DNA of 64,000 nt from Larix kaempferi (GCA_027924585.1 BSBM01000190.1:4350501-4414500), one strand, 5' to 3'. Shown: positions 1-11,595, numbered from the stretch's first letter. A program made the numbers and translations. Notes: a model not told the origin generated them from the sequence alone.

Positions 1-149
1 CACCTTAGGGTTTTCCCCACTGAAACTATGTGTCTCTGGTCTCTCATGCTTTTGCTTCTTGTGATGATTGATATGCATTTATATACTGTACATGCTGTTA
101 TCTCAATAAAGATCCTATAGTATTGTGAATTAATGCTCAAAATTTAACA
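1..149 (+). repeat. Left LTR of the copia element, 3' part only
   Basis: The segment matches the last part of the right LTR, except that the right copy has about 19-20 extra bases near 6449-6468, where ATGATTGA is duplicated. It carries an AATAAA signal at 105-110; the right copy reads AGTAAA at the same place. It ends one base before the primer-binding site. Confidence 0.92.
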
Positions 150-161
150 TGGTATCAGAGC
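150..161 (+). promoter_or_regulatory. Primer-binding site (initiator tRNA-Met)
   Basis: TGGTATCAGAGC follows the LTR end directly. It is the usual plant retrotransposon complement to the 3' end of initiator tRNA-Met. Confidence 0.93.
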
Positions 162-724
162 TAACCTGAGAAGAAGACATTGTGTAGTGACGAAAACCAA
201 GGGTTTCTTGTTTATTGGGTTTCTCTCCACAGATTTTGGAAAATCAATATAGTAGATTGACTCTACTCATCAAGTAAAATCTATCTATCCAATCAGAATT
301 CAATTCTGAGCATTTTCAGATTTGGCCCTAAAAATTAGGGTTTCCACAAAAATAGAAATTTCTAGAATCTGAAGATATAGCTGGAAGCTCCTTGCAAAAA
401 TCAAAGTTTAGAGATTTGGATCAAGATTGTTGGATGGGTAGATCTCTGGGAAACTCAAACCCTAATTCAGGGTCCTCCTTAGTGAACCCGAGAAGACAAA
501 AAGGCATTTCTAAAGGGTGCATCTTTGCAGATCTCAAATTTTGAATAGACTAGGCTAATTAGATCATCAAGGCGTATCTTTCTATCCTTTCAGAAAGTTG
601 AAATTCACATTTTGAATTTTTAGGGTTTCTCTGACAAACCCTAATCCGGGACTAGATCAAGTTTTCAGCAAATCAAGTGGCAAGACCTAAATCTTTTCTA
701 TTTCCATTTGAAGTACTCTTTAAG

Positions 725-1342
725 ATGTCTCACCATACCAAGCTTGAGGATAAGCTTCAAGGCGCTAATAACTTCCGAGCCTAGAAGTATAGGATTGGGT
801 TAATCCTGGAAGAGAATGAGTTGGACTCATATGTAAAAGAATACATCCCTATCCCAGAGGATGAAGAGGCTAAGAAATTGCATAAGAAGAACTTGTTCAA
901 TGCAAAGAGAATCATTGTTGATTCTATCAAAGACCATCCCATACCACATGTGTCATCTCTGAAGACACCCAAGGAGATGTTTGACTCCTTGACCAAGTTA
1001 TTTGAAGGGAAGAACATAAATCAGAAGATGACTCTGCGGAATCAATTGAAAGGGGTCAAGATGTCGAATGGAGAAACCATTCAATCCTATTTCTCCAAGG
1101 TCTCTCAGATCAAGGAACAACTTGAAGCTGTAGATGAAATTGTGGAGAATGGTGAAATTGTTATGACCACTTTGAATGGCCTACCTAGGTCATGGGATTC
1201 CTTTATCCAAGGGATCTGTGCAAGAAAGAAATTGATCTCCTTCAGTAGACTGTGGGAGGAATGTCTAGCAAAAAGAAGAAGGGTAGCAAAACAAGGTACT
1301 ATGCTCATGCGGCTGAAGATGATGAACCTCCAAACAAGATAG
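725..1342 (+). pseudogene. copia gag remnant
   Basis: The frame begins at an ATG (MSHHTKLEDKL) and meets a TAG at 782-784 where copia Gag proteins usually have Trp (NFRA-stop-KYRI). It then stays open to 1342. The stretch matches the UBN2-type copia Gag fold: KTPKEMFDSLTKLFEG, LRNQLKGVKM, IQSYFSKVSQIKEQL and TTLNGLPRSWDSF. The usual CCHC zinc knuckle is not visible: around 1252-1340 the gag frame runs into Lys/Arg-rich sequence while a second frame opens, which suggests an indel there. Gag would form the cytoplasmic particle that packages element RNA; this copy cannot make it intact. Confidence 0.88.
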
Positions 1343-2895
1343 CTAGGGAAGAAAGTGATGATGACTCATCAAGTGAAGAAGAGTATGTTCTAATTTCTGC
1401 TCTCACAGGTACTATCTCCCCTGGTTGTAATGATTGGTTAATTGATAGTGGGGCTTCCAAACACATGACTGGGTTTAAAGAATCTTTTGTAAATCTATCT
1501 GAACATGAATCACCCCATAAAGTGAAACTTGGGGATGATTATCAATACCCCATCAAAGGAAGCGGTGAAGCCTCCTACAACCTAGATTCTAGAAAATCTT
1601 TGAAGATGAAAGAAGCCACTTATGTACCTGGGCTCAAGAAGAACCTACTCTCCATCTCTGCATTGCATGCAAAAGGTATGAGGGTTGCATTTGTTGATGT
1701 CCAAGTCCTAATGTGGCCAAAGGAAAAGACCATAGATGATGCAGTGGTAATTGGAGAGCAAGAGGGAGGTTTATATAAATTGAAAGGACAACCTGAACAT
1801 GCCATGGTGCATGATTCCATGGAGCCAAGTGAAATTTGGCATAGAAGACTTGCACATATGCACTACAAAGCATTACCAATTGCATGTAAGGTTGTAGAAG
1901 GTCTTCCTGAAATCAAGACCATCCATGAAGGTGTTTGCAAGGGATGTGAAAAAGGAAAGAACATTAAGAAGGCATTTCCAAGCAGTGAAAGCAAGGCAAA
2001 AGGTACCCTGGAAATCATCCACTTCCATATATGTGGTCCAATGTCATCTAGTTCTCTGAGTGGGTATGCTTACTATGTCTCTTTCATAGATGACTTCTCC
2101 AGGAACACTTGGGTTTACTTCTTGAAGAACAAATATGAAGTATTTGATAAGTTCAAGGAATTCAAAACCTTGATGGAGAATCAAACTCATAAGAAGATCA
2201 AAACATTCAGATCCGACAATGGTGGAGAATTCACCTCAGGTGACTTCAAGAAGCTTTGCAGTGATTCAGGGATTAAGAGGGAGTTGGCTGCTCCTTACAA
2301 TCCTCAACAGAATGAAGTTGCAGAAAGAAAGAATAGAACAATCATGGAAGTAGCAAGGGCAATGCTGCATGATCAGGATCTACCTATGCATCTATGGGCA
2401 GAAGCAACTAGAACAGCTGTGTATGTTCAGAACAGGACACCCCACAAGATATTGGACAACAAGACACTAGAAGAGGTCTTCTCTGGTAAGAAACCTGAAT
2501 TCAGCCATCTCAGAATATTTGGTTGTCCAGTATACACTCATGTTCCAAAGGAAAAGAGGACCAAGCTAGATCCTTCAGGAAAGAAGGGTATCTTTGTGGG
2601 TTACAGTGAAAGCTCGAAGGCTTAAAGAATATACTTTCCAGGGTTCAGGAAGATTGATGTCAGTAGGGATGTAACATTTGATGAAAACTCAGCATTCATC
2701 AAATCAAGGAAGGCACCTATCGAAGTTTATGAAGAACCTAAGGAAACTAGATTTCAAGACACTACTATGACTGAAGCAATTCCAGAAGTTGTTCATGAGA
2801 TTGAAGATCTCCAAGAACCTGTAGATCCACCCTGTGAGAATAACTCTCACAAGAGGAAACCTGCATGGGATAGAGAGCTCATCCAAGATGCATAA
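1252..2895 (+). pseudogene. copia protease and integrase, decayed
   Basis: A frame different from gag carries the aspartic protease (WLIDSGASKHMTG near 1435), then the integrase zinc finger (WHRRLAHMH... CKGCEKGK) and core. The core keeps FIDDFSR, SDNGGEF and the Glu in VAERKNR. The first catalytic position, usually Asp in an H-x-D-x-CGP context, reads His (HFHICGP, near 2030), so the D,D,E triad is incomplete. A TAA at 2623-2625 and another at 2893-2895 lie in the same frame. After about 3030 the reading shifts to the frame of the reverse transcriptase start. No intact Pol could be made. Confidence 0.92.
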
Positions 2896-3037
2896 AGATT
2901 TGGCATTCCAGAAGAAGAACACAGAGCAAAGAAGAGAACTAGATCACATACCAGATATGTTGCTTTACTATGTGATATAATGAACAAAGAACCTTCCAGT
3001 TATGAAGAAGTAGCGGAAAAGAAAGAGGAAGGATGTC

Positions 3038-4503
3038 ATGGTCAAGGAATACCAATCAATAATGAAGAATGATGTTTGGGATGTTGTCCCAAGACCTAAA
3101 GAGAAGTCTGTTGTGACTTCCAAATGGATCTACAAAATCAAGCATACTGCAGATGGCAGCATAGAGAAACACAAGTCAAGATTCGTAGCTCATGGCTTCT
3201 CTCAGAAAGAGGGAATAGATTATGAAGAAACTTTTCCCCTGTAGCCAGGTATACTTCCATCAGAACAGTACTTGCCCTGGTTGCAATGATGAAATGGAAA
3301 ATACACCAGATGGATGCCAAGATTGCGTTCTTGAATGGTGTAGTTGAAGAGGAAGTATATGTGGAGCAACCACTTGGTTTTGAAATACATGATAGGGAGT
3401 CATACGTATGCAGATTGAAGAAAGCCTTGTATGGCTTGAAGCAAGCTCCCACAACTTGGTATGGTAGGATGAATAGTTTCCTATCTAGTTTGGGCTTTAC
3501 CGAGAGTAAAGCATATTCCAATATTTACTACAAGGTTGAGGAAGGGAATCCTATGATTCTACTCCTGTATGTGGATGACTTATTTTTAACAGGAGATGAC
3601 AGATTGATTGCAGATACAAAGAGGAAGCTCACTATCGAGTTCGATATGAAAGACTTGGGAATGATGCACTATTTCCTAGGTATGGAGGTGTGGCAGAGTG
3701 CAGATGGGATCTTCCTTGGACAAGGGAAGTATACAGTAGATATCTTGAAGAGGTTCGGGATGATGGATTGCAAGGCCATGGCCACACCTATGGCATCGAA
3801 CCTGAAGCTTCTATGTGATGCTTCATCTGAGCCGGTTGATGTCTCTATGTATCGGCAGATGATTGGGTCCTTGATGTACCTGACGAACACAAGACTAGAT
3901 ATTTGCTTTGTAGTGAATACATTGAGTCAATTCCTGACAGATCCGAGGAGTGTTCACCTGATTGCTATAAAGCATATTCTGAGGTACCTGAAGGGTACAG
4001 TGGATTATGAGCTCAGGTATGAAGCGAATCAAAAGTTTAACCTGCAAGGTTATGTTGATTCAGATTGGGCAGGCAGTGCTGTAGATAGGAAGAGCACATC
4101 TGGGTGCTGCTTCAGTATGGGATTAGGTGTGATCTCTTGGTTTAGTAGGAAGCAATCCTATGTTGCACTAAGTACAGCCGAGGAAGAATATGTTGTAGCC
4201 TGCTCAACTAGTTGTGAGGTAGTATGGCTCTAGAAGCTACTGTTTGAGTTATTTGATCTCTCGCTGCAGGCTACTAGTATCTTCTGTGATAACCAGAGTT
4301 GTCTGAAGATGTCTGAGAACTCAGTGTTTCATGACAGGTCGAAACACATAGAGATAAAATATCACTATATCAGGGATATGGTGCAGAGAGGAGCAGTGAA
4401 GCTCCTATATGGTGCGACGGACGAGCAGATTGCAGATGTAATGACGAAGCCACTAGCCAGAGTGAAGTTCGAGTACTTCAGGGAGAGGCTTGGTATTCTT
4501 TAG
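3038..4503 (+). pseudogene. copia reverse transcriptase and RNase H, decayed
   Basis: The N-terminal part (NDVWDVVPRPKEK, SKWIYKIKH, RFVAHGFSQKEGIDYEETF) ends at a one-base frame change near 3241. The frame then runs from 3286 through ALYGLKQAPTTWY, the intact catalytic YVDD at 3568-3579, and DLGMMHYFLGMEV. The RNase H part follows with VDSDWAGSAVDRKSTSG, ALSTAEEEY, CDNQSCLKM and the ADVMTKPL tail. A TAG at 4231-4233 interrupts RNase H where copia elements usually have Gln. Catalytic residues are better kept here than in the integrase. Confidence 0.93.
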
Positions 4504-4663
4504 ATCGATGACACTTCAAGGAAGAAGTGATGGATACATTTGCTGAAGCCATTCCAAGCATGTTGGAAGGAGGATCCTTCACATGGAGGTGGATGTAAGC
4601 GTTGACTGATGAGCATAAGGACGATGCTCTAGTTACTGCTCTGTATATGCATCAGGTTGATGC

Positions 4664-4837
4664 TGGATATGATCAACTGGTTCATTTATATGTATATGTA
4701 TGTATGCATTATGTTGGATGTTGGATATGATCAGTTGGATCATTTATATGTATATGTATGTACGCATCATGTTGGATCTTGGATATGATCAGTTGGATCA
4801 TTTATATGTATTTGTATATGCATCATGTTGGATGCTT
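4664..4837 (+). repeat. Tandem repeat, 58-bp unit, three copies
   Basis: The start word TGGATATGATCA recurs at 4664, 4722 and 4780. Each copy continues with CATTTATATGTATNTG and ends CATNATGTTGGAT. Degenerate descendants continue to about 5060. Confidence 0.85.
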
Positions 4838-5188
4838 GGGCCATGTATCTGTATATGTATCAGGTGGATACTGTGTATGATCAGGTAGATCATGTATGTT
4901 GATATATATCAGTTAGATACATTGTGTGGATCATGTATCTATGTATGTATCAGGTGGATACATTGTATGATTAGGTGGATCAGGTAGGGTGATATGTATC
5001 AAGTAGATACTTGGTATGCATCAGGTGGATGCATTGTATGATCAGGATGATCATGATGACGAGCTTCAGGATGTTGCTCCAGATGATATGTACCAGGATG
5101 GTACAGTGATGATGATCAGTTAGATCATGAGTATCAGGTTGATACTTGGAGGTCAGAGATGATATGTGGCAGGTTGTGCAAATAGCAT

Positions 5189-5700
5189 GTAATCAGTCCT
5201 CGTAGATCCAATAGGTTGAGCTGTGTGCTCGTAATCAGTCCTGGGATGAGGTATTGCTATGTAGTATGTAATCAGTCCTCAGAAATCTGATAGGTTGAGT
5301 TGTGTGCTCGTAATCAGTCCTGGGATGAGGTATTGCTACGGAGTCATGTAATCAGTCCTGGAGATCCAATAGGTTGAGTTGTGTGCTTGTAATAAGTCCT
5401 GGGATGCTCTTTAGAGATCTTGTCGATCGTGCTACAGCACATAAATGTTCCTAGGATGCTCTTTAAAGGTATTGTCTATTCACATGTAATCAGTCCTGTA
5501 GATCCGAGAGGTTGAGCTGTGTGCTTGTAATAAGTCTTGGGATGCTCTTTAGAGATCTTGTCAGTCGTGCTACGGCACATAAATGTTCCTGGGATGCTCT
5601 TTAAAGGTACTGTGAAGGAGATGCATGTAATCAATCCTGGGAGATCTTGTCGGTCGTGCTTAGGCACATAACCATTCATGGGATGCTCTTGTCAGGTATT
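5189..5700 (+). repeat. Compound tandem repeat, about 80-bp then about 140-bp units
   Basis: GTAATCAGTCCT starts units at 5189, 5268, 5348 and 5485, with a variant at 5626, giving spacings of 79, 80, 137 and 141. The longer units add a GGGATGCTCTTTAGAGATCTTGTC segment (split here as GGGATGCTCTTT and AGAGATCTTGTC). Each unit also carries ATAGGTTGAG or AGAGGTTGAG and GTGTGCT. Confidence 0.83.
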
Positions 5701-5944
5701 GCATCCGCACATAAAATTAGTCTTGAGAGACCACCTCTATCAGACCATTAGCACAGATGATGAAGACCTGCAGGTGGTGGGCCTACATCCAGTATGAAAA
5801 AGCATTGGCTCTGTAGAACTTCCTATGATGAGTAGATTCATAGATTGTTTGAGATAGCAGTAGTAGTGACGATGCATCGATGACGATGATCCAGAGAAGA
5901 AGACTTGTGCTAGCAGATCTGTGTTGAGAAATACCTTCCTAGTT

Positions 5945-5953
5945 AAGAGGGAG
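5945..5953 (+). promoter_or_regulatory. Polypurine tract
   Basis: AAGAGGGAG lies directly before the TGTTGATG start of the right LTR, the expected place for plus-strand priming. Confidence 0.75.
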
Positions 5954-6558
5954 TGTTGATGTATATGTAACTTCAGAATCTATTTCATCCATGTACTTCA
6001 CTTATATATTATTGTACTTCTATAGAGATGTGTCATTCCTCTATACGAAAGTGTTGTCATATGCATTAACAAGTGTCACAAGTGTGTGAACTTGCCGATG
6101 GGTTATTAGACCACCATGTGTGAGGTTGGACCTAATTTATATATTATATGGTTGACGTACCTAGCTATACAAGTCGGCCCCATAAGGATATTGGGAAAAT
6201 AGGTCAAGTATAAATAGAGATCGGGAGATCTCTATTTGGATCATTCGGAAACCCATTCTTCCTTCACTCAGAAAGTGGCGCACTAGTGAGGAGGAGGATC
6301 ATCTGCTACTAGGAGACTATCTCTGTGTATTTTGGTTGTACTTTGGTTGAGCCATTCCTCTCTCTATCTCTGAGGAAGTTGTGGGGTTTTTCACCTTAGG
6401 GTTTTCCCCACGAAAACTCTGTGTCTCTGGTCTCGCATGCTTTTGCTTCTTGTGATGATTGACATGCTTGTTATGATTGATATGCATTGATATACTATAC
6501 ATGTTGTTCTTTCAGTAAAGATCCTAGAGTATTGTGAATTAATGCTCAAAATTTAACA
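5954..6558 (+). repeat. Right LTR of the copia element (605 bp)
   Basis: It starts TGTTGATGTA and ends TTTAACA. TATAAATAG at 6209-6217 is a good TATA box, so transcription would start near 6240 and the U3 is about 280 bp. The final 168 bases align with window positions 1-149. Confidence 0.9.
6209..6217 (+). promoter_or_regulatory. TATA box of the copia LTR
   Basis: TATAAATAG sits about 255 bases into the LTR, the expected position for its promoter. Confidence 0.7.
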
Positions 6559-7233
6559 GAGAGTAACCTCAAGAAATATCAAAAGGGCTCGTTACTCTTC
6601 TATGGACACCTTGAAGAACACTAGAATGGAAGGTATGGCATGAGGGACTGTGTAGTAGTGAAGGTAATACTTGTGTTGGGTGTGTAGGTATTGTGGGGAC
6701 CAAGCTAGATAGATCTTGTAGAGTGTATCCATAGCTCTATGGTTGAGCTCACTAGCTTAGCAATTCTTCCTTTCCATTTCCTTTTAATCCTAATAAACCC
6801 AATTGTGGATTGACTTGGCTGATTTGATGTATATTTGGCTATGTGTGAGTCTGTTGTTCCCTTTTTTCTTGTGAAAATCATGCCTAGCTTAGGGGTGGCA
6901 GTTGCGTTGACAGATTGATGAGAACAACTGGCCTATGGTTGGGTAGAATGTTGCAGTTGCATAGCCAATTGCTCGGGACAAGTTCGTTTCAAGGTAAGTA
7001 TTCTCTTGTGTTATTTCTGCAATGTCTTTAATTGATTACTAGTATGAAAATTATGAATGTATGCTAGATGTGTCATAGAATTTAATTCTGATATATTTCT
7101 TATATATATATATATATATACATCTGCATATGTATTTTTATTTTCATGATTTTGTTAATACTAATGGGGGTAGATTCCCAGGTTTAGTGTCATGTTCTCT
7201 CCCTTTCTCGATGTGATGGGAGGGGACACGACA
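6559..7233 (+). repeat. 3' part of a third LTR-X copy, truncated by the copia insertion
   Basis: The segment matches the last part of the LTRs at 40421-42043 and 57644-59266: CTCAAGAA, GGGCT, TCTATG, AGCACTAGA-like, GGTATGGC, TTGAGCTCACTAGCTTAGCA, TAAACCCAATTG, then GGATGGGAGGGGAC and the end ACGACA. The upstream part was displaced left of the window by the copia element. CTCAA follows as a possible target duplication whose partner is not visible. It sits in an older copia gag. Confidence 0.85.
7101..7120. repeat. (TA)n microsatellite
   Basis: Ten TA dinucleotides inside the LTR-X fragment. The other two copies do not have it. Confidence 0.9.
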
Positions 7234-7500
7234 CTCAAAGACTAGGAGAATATGGAAATAAAGTTGAGAAATATGATTCACCTTTTCCTACCAAATTCAG
7301 TGTTGGTGAATGTCTCTAGAGAATATAGTGCAAAGAAGTTGTAGGATAAGTTAGGGATTTTTTTATAAGTCAAAGACCCTCGTAAAAAACATGTTTCTTC
7401 AAAAGAACATGTTCGGGTAGATGATGGTGACTCAATGACATATCATCTAAATGTATTTAACAATCTAGTAAGTCAAATTGTCTCTATTCATATTAAGATG
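7234..7500 (+). pseudogene. Older copia gag remnant, part 1
   Basis: Despite stops, it carries Gag words in order: KKLXDKLGIFL-like sequence, KDPRKKHV, then MTYHLNVFNNLVSQIVSIHIKM, which matches the copia Gag core (a coil ending in NTLVSQL). The frame is cut after AGATG (7496-7500), and Gag resumes at 13602 after the inserted element with EEEESVITLLCFP. The insertion is therefore within the gag codons for the acidic helix. Confidence 0.72.
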
Positions 7501-8800
7501 TGATGCAGGGCCCCTCAGAGCCCTACCTTAATTCTGAGAAAGAACCTCTTCTTCCAGTCTACAACTATTACCAAAATGCTACAATAACTAAATGGCACTG
7601 CCAGAGTGACACTCAGTTACATGAATATTTAAATGATTGCAGAAATTGAAGTATGCTGCAGGAATTCAATAATGTTACCAGGATTTTTCGGTTACCTTTG
7701 AAGGCTGAATACACCCACTCTACCTTTTGCTTAATACAATTCTCGAACACTGTATTTTCATTCATATCATATCCACAACTTCAAGGTTCCTGGCACTCAT
7801 CTTCTTTCTTTGGAACTTGATTACCTTTCACACTTGATCAACCCAAAACATTATTCACGCACTTCTACAAAATGCAGTTTAGAAAACCTCACGAATGTAT
7901 TCAACTGTGGCTTTTCTTGAAAATCTGCCTGGGTGTCATACCATAGACCCCACTCTACACCAAACCCAAATCGCAAAATCTCTGAATTTGTCTTCATTTG
8001 TCCAAAACCTGGGCTGAAAGTTTGGTGACGATTTGTTTCCTTCTCCACGCATTTGTTTCCTGAAATTCACAGGAAATTCAGTTCCTCAATCTCACCCTTC
8101 ATATGCAAGTAATCTCATAGAACAACATCATCATTAACGAGATTTCAATCTCGTTCTACACACAGAAATGAAACTTATCGAAATCGTAGTGCTTTCAATA
8201 TAAATATCTATTTAAGGTTAAAATCATCAATTCCATACATTCAAATACAAAGAGTAACACACAGGCCCAAACATAAAACTCTGTTTCCTTTTCATTGATT
8301 CAAAAATTTGTGAAAGGCATAAGGTCTTGCTACTCTACTGCCGTACATGGTCCATCTCATAGCTCTTCTCCTAAAAATCGATCTCTTGAACCCTAACCTC
8401 CTCTTCTACGGCCTAACTCTTCCTCTCCCTGGCCCTCTCTCTCCGGAGAGTTACACAATTTCCTCTTTTTACTAACTCCCCTTTCTTTCTTGAACTACCA
8501 TTGGCAAGATTCTGCCCTAACACACACTTACACAAATTCGGGAATTGTTTCTAAATTTAGCTAACTAACTCCTAAAACTTGTAAGGACTTAACAAGATGG
8601 TTGAGTCTCCTCACAGGGAGCTGTAGTTAGCCATTTAATTCCTATTCAAACTCTTTAAATTGACAGCAATACCATCTAATAATATTTATCTACTTAAGTA
8701 AACATTCAGATAGAATTCCCGACCTCCTTAATTCAACTCCAAGCCACAACATGTGACAAAATGATCATATTGTTGGATCTACCTTGGTGCCCCTGCATCA
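7501..8800 (-). repeat. 3' LTR of the minus-strand LARD-like element
   Basis: It aligns over its full length with 12303-13601 with scattered substitutions. The ends are TGATGCAGGG and CCCTGCATCA. No purine tract of the usual strength is seen next to its inner edge at 8801. Confidence 0.93.
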
Positions 8801-8850
8801 GAATCCCAAGTTAAGAAAATTATGACCTCCAGGCCATATGCATTCAATGC

Positions 8851-11595
8851 CTAATCACCTGGTTTCCAAACTTTGTACTGCAATTGTCCACTGCCTTCAC
8901 TTCCATCAAATTTTAGTTCTAGTCTCAACTTGCTAGGCTTCCACACCTTAGGTTGCGATCTTCTATTGCATTCACCCAACACTTCTTCTTCAGTTAATAA
9001 ATTGAAACAATTCATCTCTTCCTTCTTCATATTGCACATTCTCCTGGAATGCCTTGGCATAACTATCCACAACTCATCAAGTTCTCCATCCAACTTCACA
9101 CTTTCACTTTTAAGTTGTCAATTGCCTTCTACCACCCTTACATCCTTAATGTCCTTGGGGACATCTCCCTCTGTAACATCTATTTGTTGTTCCTGAACTT
9201 GAATTTTACTTCCAAGAAGTAACTTCAACTCTTTGACAAGGATATCATATTCATTCTTCCCTTCCTTTGTACCAACAAACACTCTATAAGTTTGAAAACT
9301 AGTATTTATCCTCATCTCAAGAATCTCCTTCAACTAATATTTCAGCAACTTAACTTCCATGAGATATCTTCCACATTTTGTATCATCATGCCAATCATAG
9401 CATTTTGTTTCTATACTGCTTTCACTTTCTATCTCAGCAATACTGTATTGCTTGAGATCAACCACCTTCTCTGCTTCATTTACTAATTCAAGTTTAAAAG
9501 CATACTTCCCAACTCCATTTTCTTCATTGTCCCACAAGACAATTTTATGTTCATCATCACCATACTACAGCAACATAATTCCATCATCATTGTGAGACAT
9601 CAAAGCCTCTTTTCTATTCATTTCAGCTTGATCTTCAAAACCAATTTCTTGTTTTGAATCTACTTCAAATTTCCACGAATCTACACACTGATTTGTATCA
9701 CAATTATATAAATCCTCAGACACAAATCCTTCACTGTGTTTTCCCAAGCATTCATATTTCTTGACTGCTTCTTTTTCAAATTTGTCATTGGTGACAATAT
9801 TCTCATCTCCACTCAATTCCAATTGTACAGTCTGAATGCTCATTCTCTTTTTTTCTAGTCTATTCTCCAAAAGACTTAGCTCATGCCACAAATTTGTCAT
9901 CTCATTTGGAATTTATTCCAAAAGCTCTGCACTTTCTTCATCAACTTCCTTCCTTGTATTAATTATTAACCAGTCATCTTTGTCTGGACTTCCTTCAAGA
10001 TTATCATTCTTCAGTAACTGATATTCATCTACAAAATCTTATGTAGCAACATCCAATAGCTACTCTCCTTTAGCTTCAGCCTTCCATAACTATCCAATAT
10101 TTACAAAATCTTCCATAGTAGTGTTCAGTAACTGCTCCTTTTTCTTCTTCACAATATTATAGAAATGTTCTTTCATCTCTTGAAAAATATGAGTTTTTCT
10201 TTTCTCATCTCCTGTGACAACATGAGGTAGTTGTCCCACTTCAGTATTCCCTACATTCACCTTCGAAACATTAGTTTTAAAATCATGAGATTCTAAGATC
10301 TCTCTAGATGATATTATCATCAATTCTTTCAACTGACTTCCATTGTCAAGACACTTCATCAAGTTCTTTTTGAACTCTATACCCTCTTCATCAGTTTTCC
10401 AAAGGAAAATTTCTGATTCTTGTTCACATGAATAGGCTTCCTTCTGTCTTATCATTCCTTGGTCTAACTCAACTTTCTTGAGCTCTCTATCCTTCTTCAA
10501 GACTAATGACTGTAGTCTCTTCCTCTGCTGCAATGCAAACCATTGAACTCTCTTCTTTTTCATCACCCATCCATAATACTCATCTTCATTTCCTTCTTGA
10601 ATCAGCTTATCTAGTTTACTGAGTCTTTCTTTGATCTCAACAAGCTCTTTATCATTTTTCTTCTGACTTGTATTCTGAATGTCCTTCAGCTGAACATTCT
10701 TCTTCACCTGAATGTAGTTTTCCTCTATGTTCCTCATATGAACATGAGTAATCATCTCCTTTCCTGGCTTTATGACAGTGTCAAGAAACTGCCTTTCTTT
10801 CCTCATATCTGAACAATCTTCATAGCTACAGGAAGCCATTTTACCCTTCACTTGTGTGACAGTTCCAAGTGACTTTCCAGCATAATTTGATCTTGTAAAA
10901 ACTGCATACATACACCAATTGTTAGTTTCAAAATCATAAGGCTTCAAGGCCTCTTTTTTGGTCTCAAACATCAGCTCTTCCAACTGATTTTCATCCCTCC
11001 AAGGTTCCACCAAACCATCATCTAATCTCATGTCTTCATCTTTATCATTACTCTCACCAAAAACAGATCCTTGTTCAGGTTCACATAAATAAACCTCTTC
11101 CTCAGCATACATTCTTTGTTGCAGCTCAGCTCCTCTGAGTTCTTCTTCCAACTGAACTCTTGTACCATACTTCAGTCTTCTTTGTAAATGAATCCACTTA
11201 ACTCTTTTCCTCTGAAGAATCCAGCCATACCATTGGTCCTCCATATTCCTCTGTACAAACTCTTGTATTACTTCTAGCTGCACTTTTATTTCAGCCAACT
11301 CCCTATCAAGCTTTTCTTGACTTGATCTTATATAGCCCTTTTCTGGACCTTTACTATGGTTATTAGTAACCACTGTCTTCTTTCCCTCATGAACTCCTCT
11401 TTTTTCATCATGGACTACAACCAATCCATCACTACAAGCTGACTCCATCAAATTCTCTGTAGATACCACACCAAGTCTTCCCATGAATGGCCTTCTACTG
11501 GCACCTCTGCTAGTTTCTCTTTTTTGATTGTGACTCCTCCTTGAACATCTAAGATAACCATCAATGGTCATCTCTTCTTTCCTCTGTGGACTCAT
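8851..11595 (-). pseudogene. Unknown 915-codon frame of the LARD-like element, with internal duplication
   Basis: From the ATG at 11595 one frame runs to 8851 without frameshift. It is broken only by about eight stops: after 501 residues at 10090, three more before 9901, then near 9562, 9334, 9118 and 8851. Several sit where CAG, CAA or CGA could have mutated to TAG, TAA or TGA. The protein is charged and helical, with few hydrophobic stretches. Residues about 92-225 and 310-444 are diverged copies: YGWILQRKRVKW (123) matches YGWVMKKKRVQW (341), and QLEELMFETKKEALKPYDF (204) matches QLKELMIISSREILESHDF (421). A third, weaker copy may lie at 9565-9900 (NRKEALMSHND). I recognise no family. Coding sequence seems to continue above 11595 in another frame (WRDKKKQSHQEMTW, near 11660-11710). 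Confidence 0.72.

Larger units (their letters stand above)
4504..5944 (+). other. Long 3' non-coding tail of the copia element
   Basis: About 1.4 kb separates the RNase H stop from the purine tract. No reading frame is convincing. Most of it is degenerate tandem repeats in two blocks of different unit, with frequent GATCAGGTGGAT-like words between them. Copia elements normally have a short spacer here. Confidence 0.8.
1..6558 (+). mobile_element. Ty1/copia LTR retrotransposon, decayed, left LTR cut by window edge
   Basis: The order is LTR end, tRNA-Met primer site, gag, protease, integrase, reverse transcriptase, RNase H, long tail, purine tract, LTR. Integrase before reverse transcriptase is the diagnostic copia order. 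The last 149 bases of the left LTR (1-149) match the end of the right LTR (5954-6558), and both finish in a run ending TTTAACA. Several in-frame stops and at least three frame changes interrupt the coding part, so it cannot encode a full polyprotein. The right flank (GAGAG) continues an LTR of another family, so this element inserted into that LTR; the left flank and its target duplication lie outside the window. Confidence 0.93.

Noticed and set aside
150-161. tRNA genes at the TGGTATCAGAGC sites (150, 12287, 32762, 59549)
   Set aside because: These are only the 12-base complements of a tRNA 3' end next to LTR edges; no cloverleaf is present.
5189-5700. CRISPR-like array in the copia tail
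   Set aside because: The units are themselves related along their length with no unique spacers, and the context is a plant retrotransposon.
8873-10021. Plus-strand open frames within the LARD-like element
   Set aside because: They are mirror images of the minus-strand frame; the primer site and the internal protein duplication are on the minus strand.
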